In this document: piece after piece, positions 28,062 through 37,015 of the stretch
Layout: each line of letters begins with the position of its first letter
Numbering within the stretch: position 1 is the stretch's first letter
Source: Makana argininalis_D
Lineage (GTDB): Bacteria > Pseudomonadota > Gammaproteobacteria > Enterobacterales > Enterobacteriaceae
Assembly: GCA_051307355.1 (NCBI GenBank)
Contig: JBPPLQ010000001.1
Span: 62,001 to 126,000 of the forward strand
DNA: 64,000 bases
Reading direction: 5' to 3'
Translations under genes and position numbers: made by a program
Notes under the pieces: generated by a model
What the model was told of the DNA's origin: nothing
The model's database searches: none
What the model saw: the letters and a program-made list of their open reading frames with translations, nothing else

Positions 28062-28078
28062 ATTTTTAGGAATAAAAA

Positions 28079-28384
28079 ATGACTAAAAAATCTATAAGAG
28101 AAAGAGAACTAAAAAGATTAAACTTAGTAAATAAATTTTATAAAAAACGTTTATTGCTTAAAAATATAATTTCAAATTTGCATCTTTCTGAAAAAGAAAG
28201 ATGGGAGGCAATGATTAAATTGCAAAAATTACCAAGAGATTCAAGTCCATCAAGACAGCGTAATCGTTGTATTCAAACAGGACGTCCTCATGCTTTTTTA
28301 AAAAAATTTGGTTTAAGTAGAATAAAACTTCGTGAGTATGCTATGAAAGGTGAAATACCTGGATTAAAAAAATCAAGTTGGTAA
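28079..28384 (+). CDS. rpsN: 30S ribosomal protein S14 (zinc-free type)
   Basis: Late-assembling head protein. 101 residues as in E. coli, of the long type without the zinc Cys pairs. LPRDSSPSRQRNRCIQTGRP and the ending MKGEIPGLKKSSW are diagnostic. Confidence 0.97.
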   Translation: MTKKSIRERELKRLNLVNKFYKKRLLLKNIISNLHLSEKERWEAMIKLQKLPRDSSPSRQRNRCIQTGRPHAFLKKFGLSRIKLREYAMKGEIPGLKKSSW

Positions 28385-28413
28385 ATATATTATTTAAATA
28401 AGAGGTTAAATTT

Positions 28414-28806
28414 ATGAGCATGCAAGATCCAATTTCAGATATGTTAACTATAATTAGAAATGGGCAAATTTCTAAAAAAAAAAAAGTATATGTTACATAT
28501 TCTATCTTTAAAAAAGAAATTATTAAAACTCTTTATCAAGAAGGATTTATAACAAAATATACAATTAAAAAAGATATAAAATCTTATATAGAAATAAAAC
28601 TCAAATATTTTAAAGGAAAATCAGTAATAGAAAATATAAAACGTATAAGCAAACCAAGTTTACGTGTATATAAAAAATATAAAAAATTACCTAAAGTAAT
28701 TTACGGTATGGGTATAGCTATTGTTTCTACATCTAAAGGAATTATGTCTGACAAACAAGCTCGTAAACTTTTAATAGGTGGTGAAATTATATGTTATGTA
28801 TCATAA
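28414..28806 (+). CDS. rpsH: 30S ribosomal protein S8
   Basis: Binds helix 21 of 16S rRNA; in E. coli it represses the spc operon at rplE. 130 residues as in E. coli; MSMQDPISDMLTIIRNGQ and the C-terminal TSKGIMSDKQARKL are conserved. Shine-Dalgarno GAGG. Confidence 0.97.
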   Translation: MSMQDPISDMLTIIRNGQISKKKKVYVTYSIFKKEIIKTLYQEGFITKYTIKKDIKSYIEIKLKYFKGKSVIENIKRISKPSLRVYKKYKKLPKVIYGMGIAIVSTSKGIMSDKQARKLLIGGEIICYVS

Positions 28807-28818
28807 TAGGAGAACAAG

Positions 28819-29352
28819 ATGTCTCGTATTTCTAAAATACCTATTTATATACCATTAGGAGTAAATATAATTCTAAATAGAAAAAAAATTATAATTAAAT
28901 ATTTTAAAAAAAAATTAATATTTAATTTAAATAAAAATATTAAAATTAAATATTTAGAAAATAAAATTAATGTTTACCCTAAAATAAAAAATAAAAAAAA
29001 TTGGTCTATTGCAGGAACAACAAGATCAATTTTATACAATATGGTTAAAGGAATTACAATTGGTTTTATTAAAACATTAAAATTAATTGGAGTTGGTTAT
29101 CGTGCTGAAATTAAAAAAAATATATTAATATTATCTTTAGGTTTTTCTCATAATATAGAATATAAAATACCAATAGATGTTATAATTATATGTCCAATAC
29201 AAAATGAAATTGTAATAAAAGGATGTAATAAACAAATAATTGGACAAATTGCTGCAGAGATAAGATCTTATAAAAAACCTGAACCTTACAAAGGAAAAGG
29301 TATTAGATATATAAATGAAATCATACATTTAAAAGATAAGAAAAAAAAATAA
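28819..29352 (+). CDS. rplF: 50S ribosomal protein L6
   Basis: Located near the sarcin-ricin loop. 177 residues as in E. coli. The repeated alpha/beta halves are present; the second carries LKLIGVGYRAEIKK and KPEPYKGKGIRY. The first half is rich in Lys/Ile/Asn and more diverged. Confidence 0.95.
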   Translation: MSRISKIPIYIPLGVNIILNRKKIIIKYFKKKLIFNLNKNIKIKYLENKINVYPKIKNKKNWSIAGTTRSILYNMVKGITIGFIKTLKLIGVGYRAEIKKNILILSLGFSHNIEYKIPIDVIIICPIQNEIVIKGCNKQIIGQIAAEIRSYKKPEPYKGKGIRYINEIIHLKDKKKK

Positions 29353-29359
29353 GGAAAAA

Positions 29360-29713
29360 ATGAAAAAAAAAAAATTACGTTTGAAAAGATCACAAAAAAC
29401 TCGTTTAAAAATCAAAATATTAAATTCAATAAGATTAACAATTCATAAAACATCTAAACATATTTATGCACAAGTTATTTCATCTAATAATTCTAAAATT
29501 TTAATATCAGCTTCTACTGTAGAAAAAAATATAAAAAATAAACTTAAAATAACAGGAAATAAAAATGCTGCTATTATAATAGGCAAAATAATTGCTAAAA
29601 GGTCTATAAATAAAAATATTAAAAAAATATCATTTGATAGATCTGGTTTTAAATATCATGGTAGAATAAAAGCTTTAGCAGATTCTGCTCGCAAATATGG
29701 TCTTATTTTTTAA
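29360..29713 (+). CDS. rplR: 50S ribosomal protein L18
   Basis: Links 5S rRNA to the 50S subunit. 117 residues as in E. coli; the C-terminal FDRSGFKYHGRIKALADSAR motif is diagnostic. Confidence 0.96.
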   Translation: MKKKKLRLKRSQKTRLKIKILNSIRLTIHKTSKHIYAQVISSNNSKILISASTVEKNIKNKLKITGNKNAAIIIGKIIAKRSINKNIKKISFDRSGFKYHGRIKALADSARKYGLIF

Positions 29714-29728
29714 TATTTAGGTTATATT

Positions 29729-30232
29729 ATGATATATATGAATAAAAATAGAAATAATATTAAAGAAAAATTAATATCAATAAATAGAGTATCTAAAACA
29801 GTAAAAGGTGGTAGAATTTTTAGTTTCACTGCTCTTACTACAGTAGGTGACGGTAAAGGCAAAGTAGGTTTTGGTTATGGAAAAGCACGTGAAGTTCCAT
29901 CAGCAATAAAAAAATCAATTGAAAAAGCAAAAAAACATATGATAACTATACCAATATATAAAAATACAATTCAATATACAATTACAGGATTTTACACAAA
30001 ATCTATAATTTTTATGAAACCAGCTGTGGAGGGTACTGGAATTATAGCAGGTGGAGCTATGAGAGCTATTTTTTATATGGCAGGAATTAATAATATTATA
30101 GCTAAATCTTATGGATCCAGTAATCCAATTAATGTAGTAAAAGCAACTATTAATACTTTAAAAAATATGACATCTATTAAAAATATAGCTTATAAACGTG
30201 GAAAATCAATTAAAGAAATTTTAGGTAATTAA
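29729..30232 (+). CDS. rpsE: 30S ribosomal protein S5
   Basis: Works with S4 in decoding fidelity and at the mRNA channel. 167 residues as in E. coli. The N-terminal dsRNA-binding fold includes NRVSKTVKGGRIFSFTALT. The first ATG (29729) is chosen because its 16-residue lead-in aligns with E. coli; the second ATG would be three codons later. Confidence 0.97.
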   Translation: MIYMNKNRNNIKEKLISINRVSKTVKGGRIFSFTALTTVGDGKGKVGFGYGKAREVPSAIKKSIEKAKKHMITIPIYKNTIQYTITGFYTKSIIFMKPAVEGTGIIAGGAMRAIFYMAGINNIIAKSYGSSNPINVVKATINTLKNMTSIKNIAYKRGKSIKEILGN

Positions 30233-30236
30233 ATAT

Positions 30237-30419
30237 ATGTATAAAAAAAAAATTAAAATAACTCAAATTAGAAGCTCTATAGGCATTATTCCTAAACATA
30301 AATCAACTTTAAAAGGACTAGGTTTACGTTATATTGGTCATACAGTAAAAAGAGAAAATATTTCTTCAATAATAGGAATGACTAAATTAATTTATTATAT
30401 GGTTAATGTAGAGAAATAA
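30237..30419 (+). CDS. rpmD: 50S ribosomal protein L30
   Basis: Small 50S protein, 60 residues against 59 in E. coli. IKITQIRSSIGIIPKHKSTLK and GLRYIGHTV identify it. Starts 4 bp after rpsE. Confidence 0.95.
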   Translation: MYKKKIKITQIRSSIGIIPKHKSTLKGLGLRYIGHTVKRENISSIIGMTKLIYYMVNVEK

Positions 30420-30422
30420 TAC

Positions 30423-30857
30423 ATGAATTTAAATAATTTATCTCCATCTAAAGGATCAAGAAAAAAACCTAAAAGAATAGGCAGAGGTATAGGTTCTGGA
30501 TTTGGTAAAACTTGTGGTAGAGGACATAAAGGTCAAAAATCACGTTCTGGTAAATATTTAAGTAGATGTTTTGAAGGAGGTCAAATGCCTTTATATCGTA
30601 GAATACCAAAATTTGGTTTTAAATCTATAAAATATATTTTTCATATAGAAATAAAATTGTCAGATTTATTATATATTAAAAACCATTTAATCAATATAAA
30701 TGTTTTAAAAAATAAAAAAATTATAAAACATAATATAAAATTTGTTAAAATTATAAATTCTGGAAAAATTAATAGACCTTTTACAATTAATGGTATTAGT
30801 GTAAGCAAAGGAGCTAAAAAAGTAATAGAATTTTATGGTGGTAAAATTGAGGAATAA
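30423..30857 (+). CDS. rplO: 50S ribosomal protein L15
   Basis: Late 50S assembly protein. 144 residues as in E. coli. The Gly/Arg-rich N-terminal part RIGRGIGSGFGKTCGRGHKG is well conserved; the C-terminal domain ends SVSKGAKKVIEFYGGKIEE. Directly upstream of secY. Confidence 0.97.
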   Translation: MNLNNLSPSKGSRKKPKRIGRGIGSGFGKTCGRGHKGQKSRSGKYLSRCFEGGQMPLYRRIPKFGFKSIKYIFHIEIKLSDLLYIKNHLININVLKNKKIIKHNIKFVKIINSGKINRPFTINGISVSKGAKKVIEFYGGKIEE

Positions 30858-30864
30858 TTAAAAT

Positions 30865-32196
30865 ATGTATCAAAAAACAGAATTGAAATATATAAATTCT
30901 AAAATAGGTTTTAATGAGTTAAAAAAAAGAATTATATTTGTTATTGTATCATTAATTATTTTAAGAATTGGATCTTTTATACCAATACCTTTTATTAATA
31001 TAAATATTTTTAAAGATTTAATTAATAATAATAATAATTTAATAATTAATATGTTTAATATATTTTCAGGTGGATCTTTAAATCATGCTTCTATATTTTC
31101 TTTAGGTATTATGCCATATATTTCATCATCAATGATTATTCAATTATTAAAAAAATTAAATAAAAATTTATTAGAAACTAAAATAAATTATCAAAATAAT
31201 AAAAACAAAATACATAAATACACAATGTGTGGTGCTTTTATTATATCTGTAATTCAATCATTAATAACAGTTATTGGTTTTAATAATTTATATAATATTA
31301 AAAAATATATAACAAATTCAATTTATTTAATTTGTTTTATTACTACAATAATAAGTTTAACATTAGGAACTATGTTATTAATTTGGATTGGAAATAAAAT
31401 AACTAAAAAAGGTATAGGTAATGGTATTTCAGTTATAATTTTTACAGGAATAATATCTGAATTTTATTTTTCTTTTATTAAAATAATAAATAAAATTAAT
31501 AAAGGTTTTATTACATATAAAATGTTAATTTTTATGATAGTTTTGATTTTTTCTATTACTTTTTTAATAGTGTTAATTGAAAGTGGTCAAAGACAAATAT
31601 TAATTAATTACCCAAATCATCAAGGGAGAAAAATTTTTTCTACTAAAAATACATATTTACCATTAAAAATAAATATGAATGGTGTAGTTACTGCTGTTTT
31701 TGCTTCTAATTTAATTACAATTATTGTTACAATTATAACATGGGTTAAAAATCAATATAAATTAAATTGGATTAATTTAATATTAAAATATCTTAAACCG
31801 GATAATATAATTTATACAATAATATATTTTAATATTATTAAATTTTTTTGTTTTTTTTATTCAAAATTTGTATTTGATACAAAAGAAATATCAGATAATC
31901 TGAAAAAATCAGGAGCTTTTATAAAAGGTATAAGACCAGGATTAAATACAGAAAAATATATAAATAAAATATATGGTAAAATTACTTTATTAGGATCAAT
32001 ATATGTTACGTTTATTTGTTTAATTATGGACATTATAAGTCAAATAATTAATTTTAAAATTAATTGCAGTGGTGCATCTTTATTAATTATAGTGGTTGTT
32101 ATAATAGATTTTATAAATCAAATAAACACAATTATGATGTCTAGTAAATATAAAGAAATAATAAAAAAACTAAAACCTAAAAATAGAATATTATAA
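30865..32196 (+). CDS. secY: Sec translocon channel SecY
   Basis: Pore subunit of the inner-membrane SecYEG channel, driven by SecA (38516-41005). 443 residues, the E. coli length, with ten predicted membrane helices. The GIMPYISSSMIIQLL and KKGIGNGISVIIF segments and the cytoplasmic loop NYPNHQGRK are conserved. secE and secG are not in the window. Confidence 0.97.
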   Translation: MYQKTELKYINSKIGFNELKKRIIFVIVSLIILRIGSFIPIPFININIFKDLINNNNNLIINMFNIFSGGSLNHASIFSLGIMPYISSSMIIQLLKKLNKNLLETKINYQNNKNKIHKYTMCGAFIISVIQSLITVIGFNNLYNIKKYITNSIYLICFITTIISLTLGTMLLIWIGNKITKKGIGNGISVIIFTGIISEFYFSFIKIINKINKGFITYKMLIFMIVLIFSITFLIVLIESGQRQILINYPNHQGRKIFSTKNTYLPLKINMNGVVTAVFASNLITIIVTIITWVKNQYKLNWINLILKYLKPDNIIYTIIYFNIIKFFCFFYSKFVFDTKEISDNLKKSGAFIKGIRPGLNTEKYINKIYGKITLLGSIYVTFICLIMDIISQIINFKINCSGASLLIIVVVIIDFINQINTIMMSSKYKEIIKKLKPKNRIL

Positions 32197-32223
32197 TATT
32201 AAAAATAAAATAAAGAGAATACA

Positions 32224-32340
32224 ATGAAAGTTCGTACTTCAGTTAAAAAATTATGTAGACATTGTAAAATTGTAAAAAGAAAAAAAATAATTAGAATAAT
32301 ATGCAATGTATATGCTAAGCATAAACAACGTCAAGGATAA
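32224..32340 (+). CDS. rpmJ: 50S ribosomal protein L36
   Basis: Small zinc-binding protein of the 50S subunit. A 38-codon ORF from ATG 32224 reads MKVRTSVKKLCRHCKIV and ends KHKQRQG, the length of E. coli L36. The zinc ligands are Cys11, Cys14, Cys27 and the following His, so this is the zinc-dependent form. It lies between secY and rpsM as in the ancestral spc/alpha junction. Confidence 0.96.
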   Translation: MKVRTSVKKLCRHCKIVKRKKIIRIICNVYAKHKQRQG

Positions 32341-32419
32341 ATATTAATTTATTTATTTTAAAGTAAATATTGAAATTTGATATAAAAATATTAATTTTTT
32401 AATAAATTGGAGAAATATA

Positions 32420-32776
32420 TTGATACGTATAGCAGGGATAAATATTCCTGATAATAAAAATACTGTAATTGCACTAACATCAATTTACGGTATTGGTCAA
32501 TCAAGATCTAAATATATTTGTTTTATTTCATCTGTTCCTGAGAATATTAATATATGTAAATTATCTAAAAAATGTATAAGAAATTTAAATAAATCTATAT
32601 CTAGTTTTATTATAGAAGGTGATCTGCGTCGTGAAATTAATATCAGTATTAAAAGATTAATAGATTTTTCAAGTTATAGGGGCTTAAGACATCGTAAAAA
32701 ACTTCCAGTAAGAGGTCAAAGAACAAAAACAAATGCTAGGACATGTAAAGGTCCACGTAAACCTATTAAAAAATAA
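32420..32776 (+). CDS. rpsM: 30S ribosomal protein S13
   Basis: Head protein contacting the P-site tRNA and the 50S subunit. 118 residues as in E. coli. The start is TTG at 32420, behind GGAGAA; MIRIAGINIPDNK aligns from there and no usable ATG exists. GLRHRKKLPVRGQRTKTNAR is conserved. Confidence 0.96.
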   Translation: MIRIAGINIPDNKNTVIALTSIYGIGQSRSKYICFISSVPENINICKLSKKCIRNLNKSISSFIIEGDLRREINISIKRLIDFSSYRGLRHRKKLPVRGQRTKTNARTCKGPRKPIKK

Positions 32777-32798
32777 TTTAGGAGAAAAATTTTAAAAA

Positions 32799-33188
32799 AT
32801 GATTAAAAAAAAAATTAAATTACGTAAAAAAAATAAAAAACAGATTTTAGATGGAATAGTTTACATTCATTCATCTTTTAATAATACTATTATTACTATA
32901 ACTGATATTCATGGGAATTCTTTAGGTTGGTCAACTGCTGGATGTTGTGGTTTTCGTGGTTCTAAAAAATCAACTCCTTTTGCAGCTCAAGTTGCAGCTG
33001 AAAAATGTTCTGAAAAAATTAAAGAACATGGAATAAAAAATATTAAAGTCATGATAAAAGGCCCTGGCCCTGGAAGAGAGTCAAGTATTAGAGCTCTTAA
33101 TAATGCAGGGTTTAATATTACTAATATTATTGATGTAACACCAATACCACATAATGGATGTCGTCCACCTAAAAAAAGAAGAGTTTAA
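32799..33188 (+). CDS. rpsK: 30S ribosomal protein S11
   Basis: Platform protein near the Shine-Dalgarno helix. 129 residues as in E. coli; DGIVYIHSSFNNTIITITD and the ending HNGCRPPKKRRV are diagnostic. Confidence 0.97.
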   Translation: MIKKKIKLRKKNKKQILDGIVYIHSSFNNTIITITDIHGNSLGWSTAGCCGFRGSKKSTPFAAQVAAEKCSEKIKEHGIKNIKVMIKGPGPGRESSIRALNNAGFNITNIIDVTPIPHNGCRPPKKRRV

Positions 33189-33213
33189 ATTTACAAAAAC
33201 ACAGGATAATATT

Positions 33214-33837
33214 ATGTCTAAATATATAGGACCTAAACTTAAATTGAGTCGTCGTGAAGGTACTGATTTATTTTTAAAATCTGGATGTCGTTCTATAGAA
33301 TCAAAATGCAAAATAGAAAAACTTCCAGGTAATTTTATAAAAAAAAATAATAGATTATCAGATTATGGAATTCAATTAAGAGAAAAACAAAAAGTTAAAC
33401 GTATATATGGAGTTTTAGAACGTCAATTTCGTAATTATTACTATAAATCTATAAGATTAAAAGGAAATACAGGTGAAAATTTACTCAAATTATTAGAATC
33501 AAGATTAGATAATGTAGTTTATAGAATGGGATTTGGATCAACAAGGTCAGAATCTAGACAATTAGTTAGTCATAAATCAATTACAGTAAATAAAAATATT
33601 GTTAACATTGCATCATATCAAGTTAAAAAAAATGATATTATAGGAATTAAAGATAAATCTAAAAATCAAGTACGTATAAAATTATCATTAGAATTATCTG
33701 AAAACAATAGAGAAAAAATAAGTTGGCTTGAAGTTGATATTAATAAAATGGAAGGTGTATTTAAATTTATACCTGAACGCAATCTTATATATAAAGATAT
33801 TAATGAACAATTAATAATAGAATTATATTCAAAATAA
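33214..33837 (+). CDS. rpsD: 30S ribosomal protein S4
   Basis: Primary 16S-binding protein. I start at ATG 33214 (MSKYIGPKLKLSRREGTDLF), 8 bp after AGGA, giving 207 residues against 206 in E. coli. A longer frame open from 33154 overlaps the end of rpsK and adds unmatched sequence. The S4 RNA-binding segment SRLDNVVYRMGFGSTRSESR is conserved. Confidence 0.97.
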   Translation: MSKYIGPKLKLSRREGTDLFLKSGCRSIESKCKIEKLPGNFIKKNNRLSDYGIQLREKQKVKRIYGVLERQFRNYYYKSIRLKGNTGENLLKLLESRLDNVVYRMGFGSTRSESRQLVSHKSITVNKNIVNIASYQVKKNDIIGIKDKSKNQVRIKLSLELSENNREKISWLEVDINKMEGVFKFIPERNLIYKDINEQLIIELYSK

Positions 33838-33862
33838 ATTAATTATTAATAAGTGATAAATA

Positions 33863-34849
33863 ATGAATAAATATAATAAAAAAAATATCAAACCACAAAT
33901 AGTAGAAATAAAAAAATTTAGCCCAACGCATTCAAAAATAATATTAGAACCATTAGAACGTGGATTTGGACATACTTTAGGTAATGCATTACGTAGAATT
34001 CTTTTATCATCAATACCAGGATGTTGTGTTACAGAAGTTGAAATTGATGGAGTATTACATGAATTTAGTACTAAAAAGGGTATAAAAGAAGATATTTTAG
34101 AAATTATTTTAAATTTAAAAAAATTAGCAATAAAATTATATAATAAAAATAATCTTACATTAACATTAAATAAATATGGAATTGTAAAAGTTAAAGCATC
34201 TGATATTATGCATGATTCTAACGTAAAAATAATAAATCCTAATCATGTTATATGTCACATGACTAATAAAAATTCATCTCTTAATATGAAAATAAAAATT
34301 CAAAAAGGTGTAGGATATATACCTGCTTATAGTAGAATAAATACAGAAAACAATCGACCTATAGGTAGAATTCTTATAGATTCATGTTATAATCCTATAG
34401 AACGCATATCATATCATGTTAAAACAACACGTTTAGAACGTAGAACTGATTTAGATAAACTTATTATTGAAATAGAAACCAACGGTACAATTAAACCTGA
34501 AAAAGCTATAAGAAAAGCATCAACAATATTATATAATCAATTAAAATATCTTATAAATTTAAATGATATGAATAATAAAAAAATAAAAGAAAAAAAACCG
34601 AAATTTGATCCTATACTTCTTAAATTAGTTGATGATTTAGAACTTACAGTAAGATCTGCAAATTGTTTAAAAGCAGAATCGATTAGATATATAGGTGAAT
34701 TAGTACAACGTACAGAAATGGAATTATTAAAAACTCCAAATTTAGGTAAAAAATCACTTACTGAAATTAAAAATGTTCTTTTATCTCGTGGTTTATCGTT
34801 AGGAACTATTTTAGATAATTGGTCAATTAATTTAATTAAAAAAAAATAA
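33863..34849 (+). CDS. rpoA: RNA polymerase subunit alpha
   Basis: Dimerises to nucleate RNA polymerase assembly. The N-terminal domain (1-235, LEPLERGFGHTLGNALRRIL) is followed by a linker and a C-terminal UP-element/activator-binding domain (about 250-328) with LELTVRSANCLKAESIRYIG. 328 residues against 329 in E. coli, so the regulatory domain is fully kept. Confidence 0.98.
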   Translation: MNKYNKKNIKPQIVEIKKFSPTHSKIILEPLERGFGHTLGNALRRILLSSIPGCCVTEVEIDGVLHEFSTKKGIKEDILEIILNLKKLAIKLYNKNNLTLTLNKYGIVKVKASDIMHDSNVKIINPNHVICHMTNKNSSLNMKIKIQKGVGYIPAYSRINTENNRPIGRILIDSCYNPIERISYHVKTTRLERRTDLDKLIIEIETNGTIKPEKAIRKASTILYNQLKYLINLNDMNNKKIKEKKPKFDPILLKLVDDLELTVRSANCLKAESIRYIGELVQRTEMELLKTPNLGKKSLTEIKNVLLSRGLSLGTILDNWSINLIKKK

Positions 34850-34885
34850 TTATTTATTAATATTATTAAATCAGGATCATATAAA

Positions 34886-35251
34886 ATGAGACATTTAAAA
34901 AAAGGAAGAAAATTAAATAGAAACTCTAGTCATAGAAATGCTATGTTTAAAAATATGTCTAATTCTTTAATAAAATATGAAATAATTAAAACAACTTTAA
35001 ATAAAGCAAAAGAACTAAGAAGATTTATTGAACCAATAATAAATATTTCTAAAAAAGATAATATTTCAAAAAGACGAATTATATTTTCGAAATTAAGAAA
35101 TAACAAAATAGTTGCTAAATTATTTAATGAAATAGGTCCACGTATTATAAATTATAAAGGAGGTTATACTAGAATTTATAAATGTGGATTTAGAAAAGGG
35201 GATAATGCACCAATGTCTTATATTGAAATTGTAGATCGTAATATTAAATAA
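34886..35251 (+). CDS. rplQ: 50S ribosomal protein L17
   Basis: Near the tunnel exit. 121 residues; MRHLKKGRKLNRNSSHRNAM and APMSYIEIVDR are conserved. Last gene of the alpha operon; its stop lies 16 bp from the convergent rpoH stop. Confidence 0.97.
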   Translation: MRHLKKGRKLNRNSSHRNAMFKNMSNSLIKYEIIKTTLNKAKELRRFIEPIINISKKDNISKRRIIFSKLRNNKIVAKLFNEIGPRIINYKGGYTRIYKCGFRKGDNAPMSYIEIVDRNIK

Positions 35252-35267
35252 TTAAATTTAGAGATAT

Positions 35268-36140
35268 TTAAATATTACCATCTAATATAGATTCTTTCAT
35301 TTTTTTCATTGCGCTTTTTTCTAATTGACGAATTCTTTCTGCTGAAATTCCATATTTATTTGCTAACTTTTGTAAAGTTATTTTATTATTATTATTTAAC
35401 CATCTAGACTTTATAATATCTTTACTTCTGTTATCTAAAATATTTAATGCAATATTGATTTTATTATAAGTAATTTTATAACATTTATCTTTTATTAAAG
35501 AATTTGCAAAATTAGATTTTTTATCATAAAGATAAATTATAGGATATAAAGAATGTATTTCTTTATTATTATTTTCTAAATTTATATAAATTGGATCAAA
35601 TGTAATATCTTGTGCTGACATACGTGATTCCATTTCTATTACATCTTTAATTTTAACATCTAATTTTTCAGATATTATTTTTATTTCGTTTGTATTAAAC
35701 CATTTTAAATTTTTTTTATTTTTACGTAAATTAAAAAATAATTTTTTTTGTGATTTTGTAGTTGCTACTTTTACAATACGCCAATTACGAATAACATATT
35801 CGTGAATTTCTGCCTTAATCCAATGAATTGCAAATGAAACTAAACGAACACCTATATTAGGATTAAATCTTCTTACTGCTTTCATAAGTCCTATATTTCC
35901 TTCTTGTATAAGATCATATTGATTAATACCATATCCTAAATAACTTTTAGCAATTTTAATAACAAATCTTATATGAGATAAAATTAAATTTTTAGCAGAT
36001 TCTAAGTCGCCGTTATAATATAATTTTTTTGTAAAATATTTTTCTTGTTTTTCAGTTAAAATAGGATATAATTTTGCTATTTTAAAATATGATTTTAAAT
36101 TTTTGTTAAAATAATTAAATTTTTTTATATTTTTTATCAT
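35268..36140 (-). CDS. rpoH: Heat-shock sigma factor sigma-32
   Basis: Directs RNA polymerase to heat-shock promoters such as the one seen before dnaK. 290 residues against 284 in E. coli. Region 2 reads YDLIQEGNIGLMKAVRRF and continues to FAIHWIKAEIHEYVIRNWRI; the RpoH-specific box KSQKKLFFNLRK is near residue 135; region 4.2 is GISAERIRQLEKSAMKKMK. The RpoH box distinguishes it from RpoD and RpoS. In E. coli ftsX, ftsE and ftsY lie between rpoH and rsmD; here they are absent. Confidence 0.96.
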   Translation of the reverse strand: MIKNIKKFNYFNKNLKSYFKIAKLYPILTEKQEKYFTKKLYYNGDLESAKNLILSHIRFVIKIAKSYLGYGINQYDLIQEGNIGLMKAVRRFNPNIGVRLVSFAIHWIKAEIHEYVIRNWRIVKVATTKSQKKLFFNLRKNKKNLKWFNTNEIKIISEKLDVKIKDVIEMESRMSAQDITFDPIYINLENNNKEIHSLYPIIYLYDKKSNFANSLIKDKCYKITYNKINIALNILDNRSKDIIKSRWLNNNNKITLQKLANKYGISAERIRQLEKSAMKKMKESILDGNI

Positions 36141-36318
36141 TTATAACCTTTTTCAAATATATAATATTTAATATATTATAAAAAATTAATTTTTTAATTA
36201 AATGTAATTATATAAATAATAATATATTTTATAAAATATATGCATTTTTATTTTTAAATATTTTTAATCAAATAACTAATTTAATAATATTATAAAAAAT
36301 AAAATCAAAAATATAAAT

Positions 36319-36882
36319 ATGTATAAAGTTAAAATTATTATTTCAAGTGGATATTTAAAAAATAAAAAAATAATTTATGATTTTAAATCTAGTTTAAGAC
36401 CTACAAAAAATATTATTAAAAAAACATTATTTAATTGGATATCTAATATAATATTTGGATCAAGATGTTTAGATTGTTTTGCAGGAAGCGGATCATTAGG
36501 ATTTGAATCTATTTCTAGAGGATCTAATAGTGTTACATTTTTAGAAAAAAATAGAAAAACAAGTTTAGAATTAAAAAATAATTTAAGAAGATTTAAAATA
36601 AATAATGCAATTATAATTAATACTAATACAATAGTATGGCTTAAAAAAGCAAGACAAATATATAATATAATATATATAGACCCACCTTTTAAAAAAGATA
36701 TGATTTTTAAAACAATTTATTTACTAATTAAATATTCATGTATTAATTACAATTCATTTATATATATTGAATCAGAAAAGGAAAATTTATATAGTTTTGT
36801 TCCTAATAATTGGTTTATATATAAAAAAAAAATTACAGGAAATATTATATATGTAATATACAAATGTAATTTATTTAAATAA
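36319..36882 (+). CDS. rsmD: 16S rRNA m2G966 methyltransferase RsmD
   Basis: Methylates G966 of 16S rRNA. The SAM-binding motif CLDCFAGSGSLGFESISRG (about 50-68) and catalytic DPPF (near 120) are clear; SLRPTKNIIKKTLFNWI is typical of the family. 187 residues against 198 in E. coli. Its final codons and stop lie within a 27-bp hairpin. Confidence 0.93.
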   Translation: MYKVKIIISSGYLKNKKIIYDFKSSLRPTKNIIKKTLFNWISNIIFGSRCLDCFAGSGSLGFESISRGSNSVTFLEKNRKTSLELKNNLRRFKINNAIIINTNTIVWLKKARQIYNIIYIDPPFKKDMIFKTIYLLIKYSCINYNSFIYIESEKENLYSFVPNNWFIYKKKITGNIIYVIYKCNLFK

Positions 36883-36927
36883 TATTTAAAATAATATAAA
36901 ATATTATTTTAAATATTATTTAAATAA
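36871..36927 (+). terminator. rsmD terminator, 27-bp perfect stem over the stop codon
   Basis: Bases 36871-36897 are perfectly complementary to 36901-36927 with an AAA loop. The left arm encodes LFK and the stop of rsmD. No long T-run follows. Confidence 0.65.
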
Positions 36928-37015
36928 ATTATTAATTATAATAAATTATTATTTATATATAATTGTTAAACTAATAACAATTTATTAAAATTGTAATACA
37001 AGTTATTTATATAAG

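Noticed and set aside
32341..32419. S4-binding pseudoknot before rpsM, as in the E. coli alpha operon
   Set aside because: Only an 8-bp A/T complementarity near the Shine-Dalgarno is visible; not enough for a pseudoknot.
33154..33213. 20-codon N-terminal extension of rpsD overlapping rpsK
   Set aside because: S4 starts at MSKYIGPK; the extension is an out-of-frame reading of the rpsK end.
35238..35278. Terminator between rplQ and rpoH
   Set aside because: Arms GTAATATT-AAAT and their partner pair only with a bulge in a palindrome-prone A/T region; too weak to call.
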